Source: Mesostigma viride
Taxonomy: Eukaryota > Streptophyta > Mesostigmatophyceae > Mesostigmatales > Mesostigmataceae
Assembly (NCBI GenBank): GCA_009746045.1
Contig: RPFO01001598.1
Coordinates: forward strand, 1,203,227 to 1,267,226
Direction of reading: 5' to 3'
DNA: 64,000 bases
The notes under the pieces: model-generated
Databases searched by the model: none
The model's input: the letters and a program-made list of their open reading frames with translations, nothing else
What the model was told of the DNA's origin: nothing
Made by a program: the position numbers and the translations under genes
Shown: positions 1 to 14,929 of the stretch, piece after piece
Numbering within the stretch: the stretch's first letter is position 1
How the letters are laid out: the number at the start of each line of letters is the position of its first letter

Positions 1-5525
<5,525 letters not shown>

Positions 5526-5698
5526 AGTCCTCTTTCCTGAAGGATTTGTTTGGGGGTTGGGCGTGTGCCTCCCCATGGTTGCTGGATGCAATCTGTGGCA
5601 CGTGCCTTCAAGGCAATGATAGGCAAGGTGTCACCAGAGCGGATGGCCACAGGCACAGGTTCGTGCTGGTTGCAAAGGATGCACAACCAGATGGTACA

Positions 5699-5703
5699 TG
5701 TAA
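5699..5703 (+). promoter_or_regulatory. Candidate poly(A) signal TGTAA of the TSP1 gene
   Basis: TGTAA, the usual chlorophycean poly(A) signal, is 174 nt after the stop codon. The motif is only five bases, so chance occurrence is possible. Confidence 0.45.
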
Positions 5704-7177
5704 CTTTTCATATACGGAGGCAGCTTGGAGGCTGGAGCTCTGGTATACTTGCAACGGCTGCTGGATCCGTCTGTATCAGTGTTTCGATTAGTGGCGATAT
5801 GCCGCCAAATGTGGCGGTGTGGCACTTTTTTTGGCAAAATGTGGCGGTGCCACCCACTTTGACAGGGCTCCCAAGAAGCCACAATTTGGCCGTGCTGTTC
5901 TACTTTAGAGTTTCGTTTCGCCACAGGGTGGCCGTGCCTGAAGTTCACTCTAGTACAGGTTACGCCACAATTGGCGGTGTCAGCCGGTCTTCCGGCCGGC
6001 GTTCCGCCACCAGCCTCCCTAGTACTAGACTTCTACTATGACTGACTTACTGACTGCATAGTGCATGGGACACAACAACAACTGACTGCATAGAGCATGT
6101 ACGTAGAGCCCGGCAAAGTGCCAAGTGGCAAGTGGCCCGCTGCCAGAGACCAGAGTGCACTGTGCAGACTGCAGCTTGTGTGCATTTTCACTTTTCAGGC
6201 TTCAGCTGGCTGGCGGCCTGGCGCCTCAGTTATTAAGTCACTCGCCAGCCATACTGCATTGACTAATGTGTTTCGACTTTCGGCACTAGTAATCGTTGTT
6301 GTTAACTTACCAAGTAGGAAAAATCCATGGCAGATGCTGGGCCCGCCTTGTGTACAGCCAGTACGGCGCCGCGCCGCGCTGACCCCGCTGCCGGCAGGGT
6401 CATTTGCTGCACCAAAAAGCCAGCCCGCCACACATTGGCTGAGTAAACTGAAGTTTTCATAGTTCGAAACGCCACAAGTGGCCTAGCGCCACTAGTAACG
6501 AAAACCTTAATCGAATCACTGGTCTGTATGAGAGGTTGGCATGGTACAGAGATAGTGCAATTAAGTACTAGATTCACGGTTTCGCGCACGATAGTACAGG
6601 GATCTGCACGGGATACCGACGGTTACGAAGGAATATTTGACAGTTACAATAGAATATTCGACGGTGACAAAAATAACGACTACAAAAAATACCGAGTCCC
6701 CACCCGAGTCCCGTGCAAAAATCAAGGGTTCCAACGGACCCTGGGCAGAACATTCTGGGTCCGGTGGGCCGAGCATACTACACCCCTTGCAGTTGAGCGC
6801 CTTAATGCCCTGCGCGACAAGATAATTACATTTTATTGGTTGGAAGTACTATAAGACCCGCCCTTTAATCCTTTATACGAATATATCTAGTTTGTGAAGG
6901 GGACGGGACATGCGCTGAAAAATTCGCGGCACCGTCCGAGGTACCGTCCGTACTGTGAAAAGTGGGTGCACCGTGGTGCGCGCATCCCAAGTTGCAGAAG
7001 TGGCCATGGCGATTACGTTCAGGCGAGACTGCCATTTTCTCCCCGACTCATCTCTCTCATATCCATAGCACGAGACCGAATTCCAATTTCAAAGTCAATT
7101 TCAATTTAGTTCAATGGCGGACGGCCTAACCGGGTCCGACTTAGGTTCTCACCGATGACGAAAAAGGATCAATTATA
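5704..7177. other. Intergenic DNA without a recognisable gene
   Basis: No frame here resembles a protein I recognise. Base composition drops relative to the flanking gene. At 5805-5980 there are repeated GTGGCGGTG / GCCGCCA / GCCAC inverted motifs, which could be a decayed element end. At 6620-6690 three degenerate copies of a motif like GACGGTTACGAAGGAATATT lie in tandem. Confidence 0.5.
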
Positions 7178-7381
7178 TACGTTTTGCTTTTGGAGTCGTC
7201 ATAGCTGCTTGTCACGTGCGTAAATTTGTCGATACTGCGTGTCAGCCGTAACCGATTATACTGGCGAACTCGTGCGTCTTAAAAAGGCGCAAGTGGTCTG
7301 ACCGAATCTACGGCTCAGACGCATGCAAAAGATCTGAATCAACTCCGCCGTGAAGCCATACCGCCGGCAGCCATTTTCGTA
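7178..7381 (+). repeat. Dispersed ~200-bp repeat, copy 1
   Basis: This stretch, from CGTTTTGCTTTTGGAG to GCAGCCATTTTCGT, matches 58196-58399 almost throughout, with small indels. Shared blocks include TTTGTCGATACTGCGTGTC and AACCGATTATACTGGCG. Class unknown; no open frame is conserved between the copies. Confidence 0.8.
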
Positions 7382-7439
7382 TCAGCTATATGCCTTTGCT
7401 ATGTCAAAGCTTGATCAGCACCCACAGTAATTAGTTGCA

Positions 7440-7612
7440 GGGCTTCTTACCCTCATGGACCTGGTAGGTGCATGAGGTAGAACTGCGCGGGTGCCACCGC
7501 ATTCCCCACTCATGCACGGGACAATGCGGCTCCCATCCATCCATCCATCCATCGGGGTTAATGCTCCGTCACTCCCCAACGGGAGCACGAGTCTAATTAA
7601 TTAATGAATTAA
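7440..7612 (+). mobile_element. 5'-truncated L1-like retroelement 3' end (hairpin plus TTAA tail)
   Basis: The segment has a (CATC)n run at 7537-7552, then a hairpin 7563-7588 (GCTCCGTCACTCCCCAACGG then GAGC), then a TTAA-type tail to 7612. The same order (CATC run, hairpin, tail) occurs at 56385-56480, downstream of a fragment resembling an ORF2 C-terminus. The next element starts immediately after the tail. Confidence 0.7.
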
Positions 7613-8025
7613 GGCGGCTCCCCCGGTGCCCACCAGTCCTGCTCACCTTCCCCTCCCGGCCTGACTGAGGACAAGCAGCGCTCGGTTCCTTTCTCGTCGC
7701 AACAGGTTGCACGACCTCAGGTGAGTCACCTGCATGGACGCTCGACGACGACCTGACCCCCGCTCAGCAGCAGCAGCGACGCGACGGCTAAGGCCTGAAT
7801 ACCTCTGCCACAATTCAATCAGTAATTCATTAACTCCTGCTCCCTTAATTGGGGGAGTCACGGAGCACCTGAGTGCTTTTAATCCCTGCATGTGACAGTG
7901 TGCACAACAGGAAGAAAGCTCCGCCACAAGCACGCGATCCCCAGAAGCCCAAGGTGTACAGTGGAGGGGCGGGGACCTGATGATCAACAACAAGATGTGG
8001 ACGCCCCCTGTACATGGGCTAGAAC
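7613..8025 (+). pseudogene. Broken ORF1 (L1 ORF1p-like RNA-binding domain) of family B
   Basis: Split over frames, the translation matches the intact-looking family version on the minus strand at 55732-56037 (motifs SPEDKQRFLSRRK, DEDLTPAQQQQR, VYWRG, MINHKMWTPP). That pattern is typical of the RRM/C-terminal region of L1-type ORF1 proteins, which bind the element RNA. Frameshifts and a 107-bp insertion destroy this copy. Confidence 0.65.
7812..7918 (-). mobile_element. Nested, 5'-truncated family B 3' end with 9-bp target duplication
   Basis: A 107-bp reverse-oriented 3' end (hairpin plus TTAA tail) is flanked by CTCTGCCAC (7803-7811) and CTCCGCCAC (7919-7927). These are a near-perfect 9-bp target-site duplication, and the uninterrupted relative at 55690 has one copy of this site. 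The hairpin loop carries an extra AATTA block. Confidence 0.7.
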
Positions 8026-8204
8026 TTAATAGCCCTAGCTTGTAATCTGATTGGTACTAAGGCATTGCCACCAGGGCAGCGATGCCTAGAATGTTTGCCT
8101 AGCCGTGCCACCATACCTAGTCACGTGCACCGCTAACGTACGCACGGCCGGTACACGCGATCAGCCATACTAGCATTAGCTTAGCCCTTGTACAGCCATG
8201 TGCT

Positions 8205-8360
8205 CAGTGAACGCCAATACGCCGTATAATACGGTAAATACGCCGTATTATACAATACGGCGGGGTTTGGCGTACTAACGTACTAGAAATACGGCGTATT
8301 GCGTTCTCAACGCCAATACGGCGCATAATACGTATTTTTCGCGTATTATACGGCGCCCGG
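8205..8360. repeat. Subterminal palindromic ATACGCCGTAT array, left end of hAT-like element
   Basis: Repeated ATACGCCGTAT, ATAATACGG and CGTATTATAC blocks form overlapping inverted repeats. A matching array is at 9806-9893 at the other end. Such subterminal arrays often bind transposase; that role is inferred here. Confidence 0.75.
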
Positions 8361-9449
8361 CTCCGGAATTTGGCGCCAGAGCTAGTTTTGGCGTTGCTGA
8401 CCTAGGCAGGTACGCAGCCTGAACCGTACTTGGGGAGTACGGGCCTACGGTTGGTCCCGCTTGTCATCTCTGCCAGTTGACGGCGTGGGTAAACGATGGC
8501 AAAACGAGACCGACTTGCATAAATATGATAGTTGACCTCCGCGGCCATGGAGGTGCAGAAATCTGACTGGTATGGGAGCATGGCTTGACATTTTGAACTG
8601 CAATTTTGCAGGCATGATCCATAGGTCCTAAACAGCGTATATCATTGGCAGGCAACGCCTGGGTGTGCGCAGATATGTCTCGACCCTATGCTCGGTGCAG
8701 CAACCTCGTTTGATCAGCGACCAGGTCGGTCGCCGTGCATGTGCTAACTGTTACTAGGCGGGAAATAAGTCGATACGTTTGTACGCGGATAGATGTGTAA
8801 AATATATTGCTGACATGTTTTATTGGCGACGACGGCCAGGAAAGCGGCTCGCAGCTACATCGATGAGGTGGGCATCCGGCTACCTCCAGCAAGGAAGGTA
8901 ATTAATCTGCGGTTTTGATCTGGTATGTGCTATCCTGTTCACGTTTTATTGCATACTGTATCAAGGTTTTGGGTCGAATCGTATACCTATCAATAAGTTC
9001 ATGGTTGTAATAAGGAATTAGTTCAATTAGCAATCTATATACCATGCAGTGGATGAGTATCACACTTCATGACCTTTATGTAAACAACAAACTGTCGACA
9101 CCCCCTAGGGCTCCCCCAGAATAGATTCTAGCCAGCTGTCTAGAAGAGGGCAATCGACATAGCTTTTACATTATAGCATGACTTGCCATGTATTTCTCGA
9201 GCATAGTATACTGATCTAGCCCCAACGGCTTAGAGTAGCCCCAACGGTTTAGAGTGGCATGAACGCAATCACATTAGCCCAGCCATGGCTCAGCGTGGCC
9301 ATTTGCTTATGCCTTAGCAGACGCCCGTTGAGCCCACTTCACCTTTCTTGTACAGCATCAGCTATGCTTCAGCCTACCTCTGGTATCGTTAATAATGGTT
9401 GTCCCACAGTGATGCGCCCCGGCCCCGTGATGTGGATAGAGCGCTCGAT

Positions 9450-9605
9450 GTGGCCTGCCCACCGACTGGTGGGCGGTGGCAGTGAGAGAAGCTAGGGCGC
9501 CCTCCCTCCCTCTCATTGTGTACAGGGGTTGAAGGTTCCTCTACTTTGTATTGGCACCCACGTGACGCAGTCACGTGATAATTAACTAATTAATAAATTA
9601 ATTAC
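9450..9605 (+). mobile_element. Short retroelement 3' end (family C) inside the hAT-like element
   Basis: The segment GAGAGAAG ... AGGGGTTGAAGGTTCCT ... ending in ATTAACTAATTAATAAATTAA resembles 10270-10412. The terminal hairpin is degenerate (CACGTGACGCAGTCACGTG). Confidence 0.55.
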
Positions 9606-10208
9606 ACTTCATACAATTGATGAGACAACCAAGTGAGTGTCAAACGGCTACCGGCGACCTCTACGTGCATTGTATTGTTTTTCATCAAGATTGAGACATT
9701 AGCTAGAGTTTTTGAGAGGCACGCCCATGGGATAAACACCTTAGAATATTTTATCCTAATTGAAAATCCACTTTTCCGGTCAAAAAACCACTTTTTTTTT
9801 TTTGGCGTATAATACGCGTATAATACGCGTATAATACGGCAATACGCAATACGCCGAGGTTTTGCCGTATTGCCGTAATGCCGTACTGGCTCACACTGCA
9901 TGTGCTTGTTGTGCTACGTCCTGGCTATGATGCATGCAGCTTAAGCTTGCCCATGCTCGCTCGATCCTTGTTATGATATGCTCACATGGGTCTTATCATG
10001 CACCCACAGAACTTGCCGGATCGTCTATCGTGTCCGATCGGATTGGCGATTGCTGCTGTGGCATGCCTCTGGCCATGAAGGAGAAAGGGGGTCTCTGCCC
10101 TTTCTTCCGGCCTGTTGTGCACATACAGGGATTAAAAGCACTCCGGTGCTCTGTGACTCCCCAACGGGAGCACGAGTTTGATTAATTAATTAATTAATTA
10201 ATTAATTA

Positions 10209-10412
10209 GTTGCTGGACTCTCCCTGCATGTGCGGAGTTTATTTGAACCTGCACATGGCCTGCTGCCTTTCACTTGAGGCCGGCAATGAGAGAAGTTGGG
10301 GGTCCATGCCCCTTTCTTGCTGTGCATCAAACAGGGACGAAAGGTTCCTACTCAAAAGTCGGTACGTACCCCGTGACTCTCCCAACGGAGGCGCTTGAAT
10401 GACTGATTGAAT
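10209..10412 (+). mobile_element. Short retroelement 3' end (family C) with hairpin
   Basis: It shares blocks with 9450-9605 and, reversed, with 44995-45075. It ends in a CTCTCCCAACGGAG hairpin (about 10377-10390) followed by a (TGAA/TGAT)n tail. Confidence 0.6.
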
Positions 10413-10429
10413 GAATCCTCGGGGACGGG

Positions 10430-10900
10430 AGTCAAAGGCGAGTGCTCAACACTATAGCTGGTGCATGCGGCCTGCGGGAGCCGTCTTGTCCCGGGAGCGG
10501 GGAAGACAGTGCCCGCGCGCAGCGGGCGATGTTGCCTTCGCCCCCCGGCCACCCGCGTGGGATGAGCCCCATGCGGGTAAGGAGAGTGCCCGTAAGCTTG
10601 GCGCAGCATGAGACTCGGCGTACGTCGATCCTTCCCGAGGTCCATGTGGATCGACACGCGTCGTACGATGTAGAATCGCGCTGCACATGCGGCGGTAGCG
10701 CTCGGTGGCCTCCCGCCTGCCGCTTGCCGGGCGTCTGGACTGCAGCTCCTTGAGCAGTGATCGAGCTTGGTGACGATGGCGGCAGCCGGTGGTTGAGGCC
10801 GCCTGGGTCTTCAACGTACAGTTCCTCCCATGCAGGTGTGCACGAGTACTGGGTTACCCTCGTCAAGTCCGCCCTGGCTAATTGGGCGGTGCAGTGCATA
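10430..10900 (-). pseudogene. Degenerate L1 ORF1-like fragment, diverged family
   Basis: The reverse-strand translation (LTRMGLIPRGW, LSSPLPGQDG, with several frame changes) loosely follows the order of family B ORF1 (LTLMGLVGEVE, RLPHSRDKAAP). It is broken by stops and frameshifts. Assignment rests on weak similarity only. Confidence 0.3.
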
Positions 10901-10914
10901 TGCATGGTGACCCG

Positions 10915-11100
10915 ATGATTGCAGCCACTGCCTGTGTCCAGATGCCGGATCGTTTAGACGTGTACGTCCGATTGCAACAATGGCATGAGGGAAGGGGGGG
11001 TCTCTGCCCCCTTCCTAGCTGCGGTGCAAAAACATGCAGGTATTAAATGCACTTTGGTGCTCCGTGACTCCCCAACAGGAGCCCGTGTTCAATGAAATGA
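10915..11100 (+). mobile_element. Family B 3' end, 5'-truncated copy
   Basis: Blocks matching 10010-10175 (GCCGGATCGT, GGGGGTCTCTGCCC, ATTAAATGCACT) lead to a hairpin at 11057-11085 (GTGCTCCGTGACTCCCC with AACAGGAGC). The tail is weak (ATGAAATGATG). Confidence 0.65.
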
Positions 11101-11436
11101 TGGTGCACACATGCAAGTACTTACTTGAACATAACCTAAGTAAGTGCGTGAACATGCACTGAAGGCCTGTGCACATGTCACGGAGTTACTGATGAGGTAC
11201 TTTACTACGCGAATACTTCACCCACAATGCAGACGATATTTGTAACTTTCGTGGAATTATTTTTCTAATGAGATTAGCATAGTACTCCGTGGCATGCCCA
11301 TGCGCATGACACGCAAGTACTTACTTACTTACCCGCGAAGGCAAGTGGCGCGACTCACTCGATCGCCCAGGTCTGGAGTTGCAGATAGCAACTCCGGGTC
11401 ATCCGGACTATCTGGAAGACAACTGTACGCTCGGCC

Positions 11437-11886
11437 ATGATGTTGAACGCCCCCACCCTTCGTTCCATCCTCGCGGAAGCCTTTCAGCAGCACGTGACCC
11501 CCCTTGCTGCCGACATTTCAGCAATCGGCGGCACGCTGACTGCTGAACTTCCTCACATTTCCACCGCCGCCGCCTCCACCTCCACCGCCGTTTCCGCCTT
11601 CACTGCCGACATCAAAGCCCAGCTCCTCGACCTCGACCAACGCCTTCAAGCCACCGCCACCGCCCTTGAGAGCTTGCATGACACCGCCGGCCTCACCGCC
11701 CACTGAGCGGTGCAGGAAATCGCTGCCCAGCCGGCACCTGCTGGCCCGGCCAGTGATGTTCCCTCCACCTGGGCGGACTTGCTTAAGCATCATACCACCT
11801 CCACCACCTCCACCATCGCGGCACAACTCAAGCAACAAGCCCTCGACCTTCGCGAGGCGGCCGAGCTCGACAAGCGCAGCCACAAT
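11437..11886 (+). pseudogene. ORF1 5' half of L1-like retroelement, family A, split by a CACTA-like insertion
   Basis: ATG at 11437 opens a 150-codon stretch with one in-frame TGA (11704-11706, codon 90). The N-terminal part is rich in Ala, Leu, Thr and Ser with heptad-like spacing (LLDLDQRLQATATALESL), as expected for the ORF1 coiled coil. The part after the TGA (WADLLKHHTTST, LDLREAAELDKR) resembles minus-strand family B near 57300-57420 (YADLLRTATAST, LEDLRQAQQP). At codon AAT 11884-11886 the frame runs into the CACTAG terminus at 11887. It resumes in phase at 19290. Confidence 0.75.
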
Positions 11887-11904
11887 CACTAGAAAAGGAG
11901 ATGA

Positions 11905-12368
11905 CCGGGCGGTAACACGCCCGGTAACACGAACGAACCCGGTAACATGCCCGGTAACATGAACGGACCCATGTTACCGGACGGTAACAAGGGTCCGTTC
12001 ATGTTACCGGGCGGTAACATGGGTCCGTTCATGTTACCGGGCCAGTTCGTGTTACCGGGCCGGCGGGTTACCGGGTTCGTTCGTGTTACCGGGCGTGTTA
12101 CCGGGCACGTTCATGCTACGATGCCTGTTACCGGGCATGTTCATGTTACCGGGCCAGTTCGTGTTACCGGGCCGGTTACCGGGCATGTTCGTGTTACCGG
12201 GCGTGTTACCGGGTACGTTCATGTTACGATGCCTGTTACCGGGCATGTTCATGTTACCGGGCTAGTGCGTGTTACCGGGCCGGTTACCGGGCATGTTCGT
12301 GTTACTGGGCGTGTTACCGGGCACGTTCATGGTACGTTGCCGGTTACCGGGCATGTTCATGTTACTCT
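11905..12368 (+). repeat. Left subterminal GGTAAC/GTTACC array of the CACTA-like element
   Basis: Dozens of CCGGTAACA or TGTTACCGG motifs in both orientations are spaced by short GC-rich linkers. The orientation switches near 11970. A diverged mirror array lies at 18930-19272. Probable transposase-binding repeats (inference). Confidence 0.85.
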
Positions 12369-12371
12369 ACA

Positions 12372-12545
12372 CGTAAGCCAGCCATAATTTCAACGCATGT
12401 AAGGCTACACATTTCCATCTCCATTCATATTCATCATCATGAACCGGACTCGCCAACGCGGACAAGATAACGGCAGGCTCGAGCTACCATGGTCCGGATT
12501 CTCCGATTTCTGGCCTGCGCTGGTTGTCTCCTTGATAAATGACAT
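12372..12545 (+). mobile_element. Family R retroelement 3' unit, copy 1
   Basis: The segment runs from CTACACGTAAGCCAGCC to CTGCGCTGGTTGTCTCCTTG. It matches units at 20772-20933, 40525-40645, 59032-59205 and 60085-60225. It lies within the CACTA-like element, so it inserted later or was carried along. Confidence 0.75.
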
Positions 12546-14185
12546 GTCGGTGCTGCATGGTTGACTCTCTTTGATATTACATAATTAAACTCGTTATTAA
12601 TTAACTCGTTATTAATTAAACTCGTGCTCCGTTAGGGAGTCATGGAGCATATTAATTAACATCTTGCGTTCGTTGCCTATGTACGGGATACTAGACAGTG
12701 TCCTTCCAGTCCGTTTTGCTTGCCGTACGTTGCACCGTTCAGTACGAGGCACATTGATGTACGGTTCGAAGCACAGATATGTACTGCGCGTACTAACGCC
12801 TGGCACAAAACTTTCGCCGCGCGGATTTCAAATTTGGGGAACGGGTTGTTACCTCCAAAGAAAGACGTTAGAAGACCAGGGGCGGGGATGGCGGTCGGCG
12901 GACACGGAACTGACGAAAGCCATGAATGGCGACGGGCGGAAACATTATCGCCGCTGGCCAGTACGCCAGCGCTTGTGACAGTGCTGGCTCGGGACAAGAT
13001 AGGGTTGACATGGCAGAATTCGTCTGGCAGGAATGGTGGACTGTTAAGGTCGGGAAAAGAAGGATTGCCAGCACGGAAAACTCTCAGCGAAGTTCAGAGA
13101 GTTTCCACATACAGTTTAGATGTAGGTCCGTAACCGAGTATGCCTGGAGAAATTCGATGTTATTCTGGTTGTTTTTTCAATGCGGCCTGGCAGTTTGTCA
13201 AGAATTGCTCAAATGAGCTAAGGATGGTGATTCCCACTACGTACACAGTGCCTCTTGTTAGGTAGCTAGGACGTCAGCCGCGGTTGTATTTCCACGACAG
13301 CACCGACGAGGAGCCAATCCTGGAGGCCTCTCCCGAATCCGGCAGTATGCAGGGGTAGCAATTCAAGAGAACGCGAGCGGTAAATGGAGCGATGAGCTGC
13401 AGTGCAGACCGCATGGCAGCAGGGGTGGCAGCGAGAACCGCACTAGAAGCGGTTCTAGTAGCGACGACATGTGAGTGACATAAGTAACGAAGAATAAGCA
13501 GAGCGAGATTCTGGAGCTATCCAAAACCTACAAGGCCGTCATGGACAGGCTGTGATCGAAGAGGAATGGAGCTGGGAAAATGAGCAACGGCGTAGCTGAG
13601 CAAGGATACTTATGAGAATGGCTTGGCAGGTTGCATTGGAAGGCCCATAGACCGCAAAAGCGGCATTCTGAGCAAAAGCTGGTTTCTTAGTATAGCATGA
13701 ACTCTGAATTCTTGATTTCTTTTCCTCTTACATGCGTGGTCAATTTCATGAAGATGACCATCATGAAGTACCGTCCTTCGGCATTTTCGTGTGTAATGCC
13801 CGTTTGTTGTCAAAGCACGTCCATGCAGACCTGAATCCCATGCAGGCCCCAAGCGTCAATTGCGACTATCTTTGCAAAGGAAAAGCATCTAGACGTGTTC
13901 TGATGAAGCCAGTAAGGTCAAATGTTTCATGGTGCTTCCTCATTAGCCACATAGTTGATTAGATACTAACTTGGTTGGTCCATGCGTGAGTATGTGCGTG
14001 TTGTCATCAGTTTGCTACCTACTTTTAATTACCTTACCTACTTACTAGCTTTGTTATTGAAGGTATTTTCCTAATTTTGCACTGGAATTCATTCCTCACA
14101 TCACCACTATTCTTTCACCCCTTTGCAATCGCAACAGGAGGGACGGAGTGTTATCTTCTCCGCGGTCATGAGTTTGTCCCTTCTG
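12546..14185. other. Interior of the CACTA-like element, no recognisable gene
   Basis: Only short, unconserved frames are present. A reverse hairpin (12623-12649, GTGCTCCGTTAGGGAGTCAT) next to TTAATTAA runs marks a small retroelement 3' end. No transposase motif was recognised. Confidence 0.45.
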
Positions 14186-14189
14186 CGTG

Positions 14190-14915
14190 GTAAGTGTCAT
14201 AAAGTTGATTAGTCCCTTGGTCCCTCACTTGCTCCTTGCTTCCTTGCATGCTTGCTTGCTTGCTGAGTTCGATAAAGCCCTTGCTTCCTTGCATGCTTGT
14301 TTCCGTCTTTGCATGCTTGCCTGCTTCTTTGCGTGGTTGCTTTCTTCCTTGATTAGGCCCTTGCTTCGTTGTATAGCCGCTTGCTGAATTTGATTAATTC
14401 CTTTCTTTATTCCCTTGCTTCCTTGCATGCGTGCTTCCTGAATGTAATCAGTCCCTTGCTTCCTTGGTTATTCCCATGCTTCCTTTGTCAGCCACTCTTC
14501 CTTGCATGCTTGCTGAATTTAATTAATGCCTTGCTTCCTTTGATATGACCCTGCCTACTTGGTTAGGCCGTTCCTTCCCTGCATGCTTGACCACTTGCTG
14601 AATGGAAGCAGTCCCCTGATTCCTTTGTTAGGCCGTTGCTTCCTTTGTTAGCCCCTCTTCCTTGCATGCTTGCAATTGCTTGCTTGCTGAATTTCATTAG
14701 TCCCTTGATTCCTTTGTTAGGCCCTTGCTTCCTTTTTTAGCCACTCTCTTCCTTGCGCGCATGTACGCTTGCTTGCTGAATTCAATTAGTCCCTTGCTTC
14801 CTTGGTTAGGCCCTTGCTTCCTTGGTTAGCCACTCTTGCTTGCTTGCTGAATTTAATTAGTCCCTTGCTTCCTCGGTTAGTCCGGCCTTGCTTCCTTGCA
14901 TGCTTGCTTGGTGAA
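14190..14915 (+). repeat. Degenerate CTTGCTTCCTTG minisatellite
   Basis: A loose tandem array of CTTGCTTCCTTGCATGCTTG and TTAGTCCCTTGCTTCCTTGG variants about 0.7 kb long, directly upstream of the pyrimidine satellite. Confidence 0.8.
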
Positions 14916-14929
14916 TTTTAGTAGCCCTC

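Larger units (their letters stand above)
8205..9898. mobile_element. hAT-like DNA transposon, probably non-autonomous (1694 bp)
   Basis: The ends read CAGTGAACGCCAATACG and, inverted, CAGTGTGAGCCAGTACG (13 of 17 identical). They are flanked by perfect 8-bp direct repeats CATGTGCT at 8197-8204 and 9899-9906. CAGTG termini with 8-bp target duplications are hallmarks of the hAT superfamily. Both termini continue into dense palindromic ATACGCCGTAT-type motifs. No transposase-like frame was found inside; the longest frames are under 100 codons and are not hAT-like. It also carries a small retroelement copy near 9450-9605. The host sequence on both sides is the 3' UTR of the family B retroelement. 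Confidence 0.85.
7613..10208 (+). mobile_element. ORF1-only L1-like retroelement, family B, copy 1 (interrupted twice)
   Basis: The copy starts inside ORF1, at the point matching minus-strand 55865. It runs through a degenerate ORF1 C-terminal part (7613-8025), a 3' UTR, a hairpin at 10146-10173 (GTGCTC paired with GAGCAC around CTCCCCAACGG) and a TTAA tail 10180-10208. ORF1 is broken by a nested insert at 7812-7918 and the 3' UTR by a hAT-like element at 8205-9898. Removing both restores colinearity with the copy at 55187-56040. Between the ORF1 end and the hairpin there is only a few hundred bp of UTR and no reverse transcriptase frame. Confidence 0.75.
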
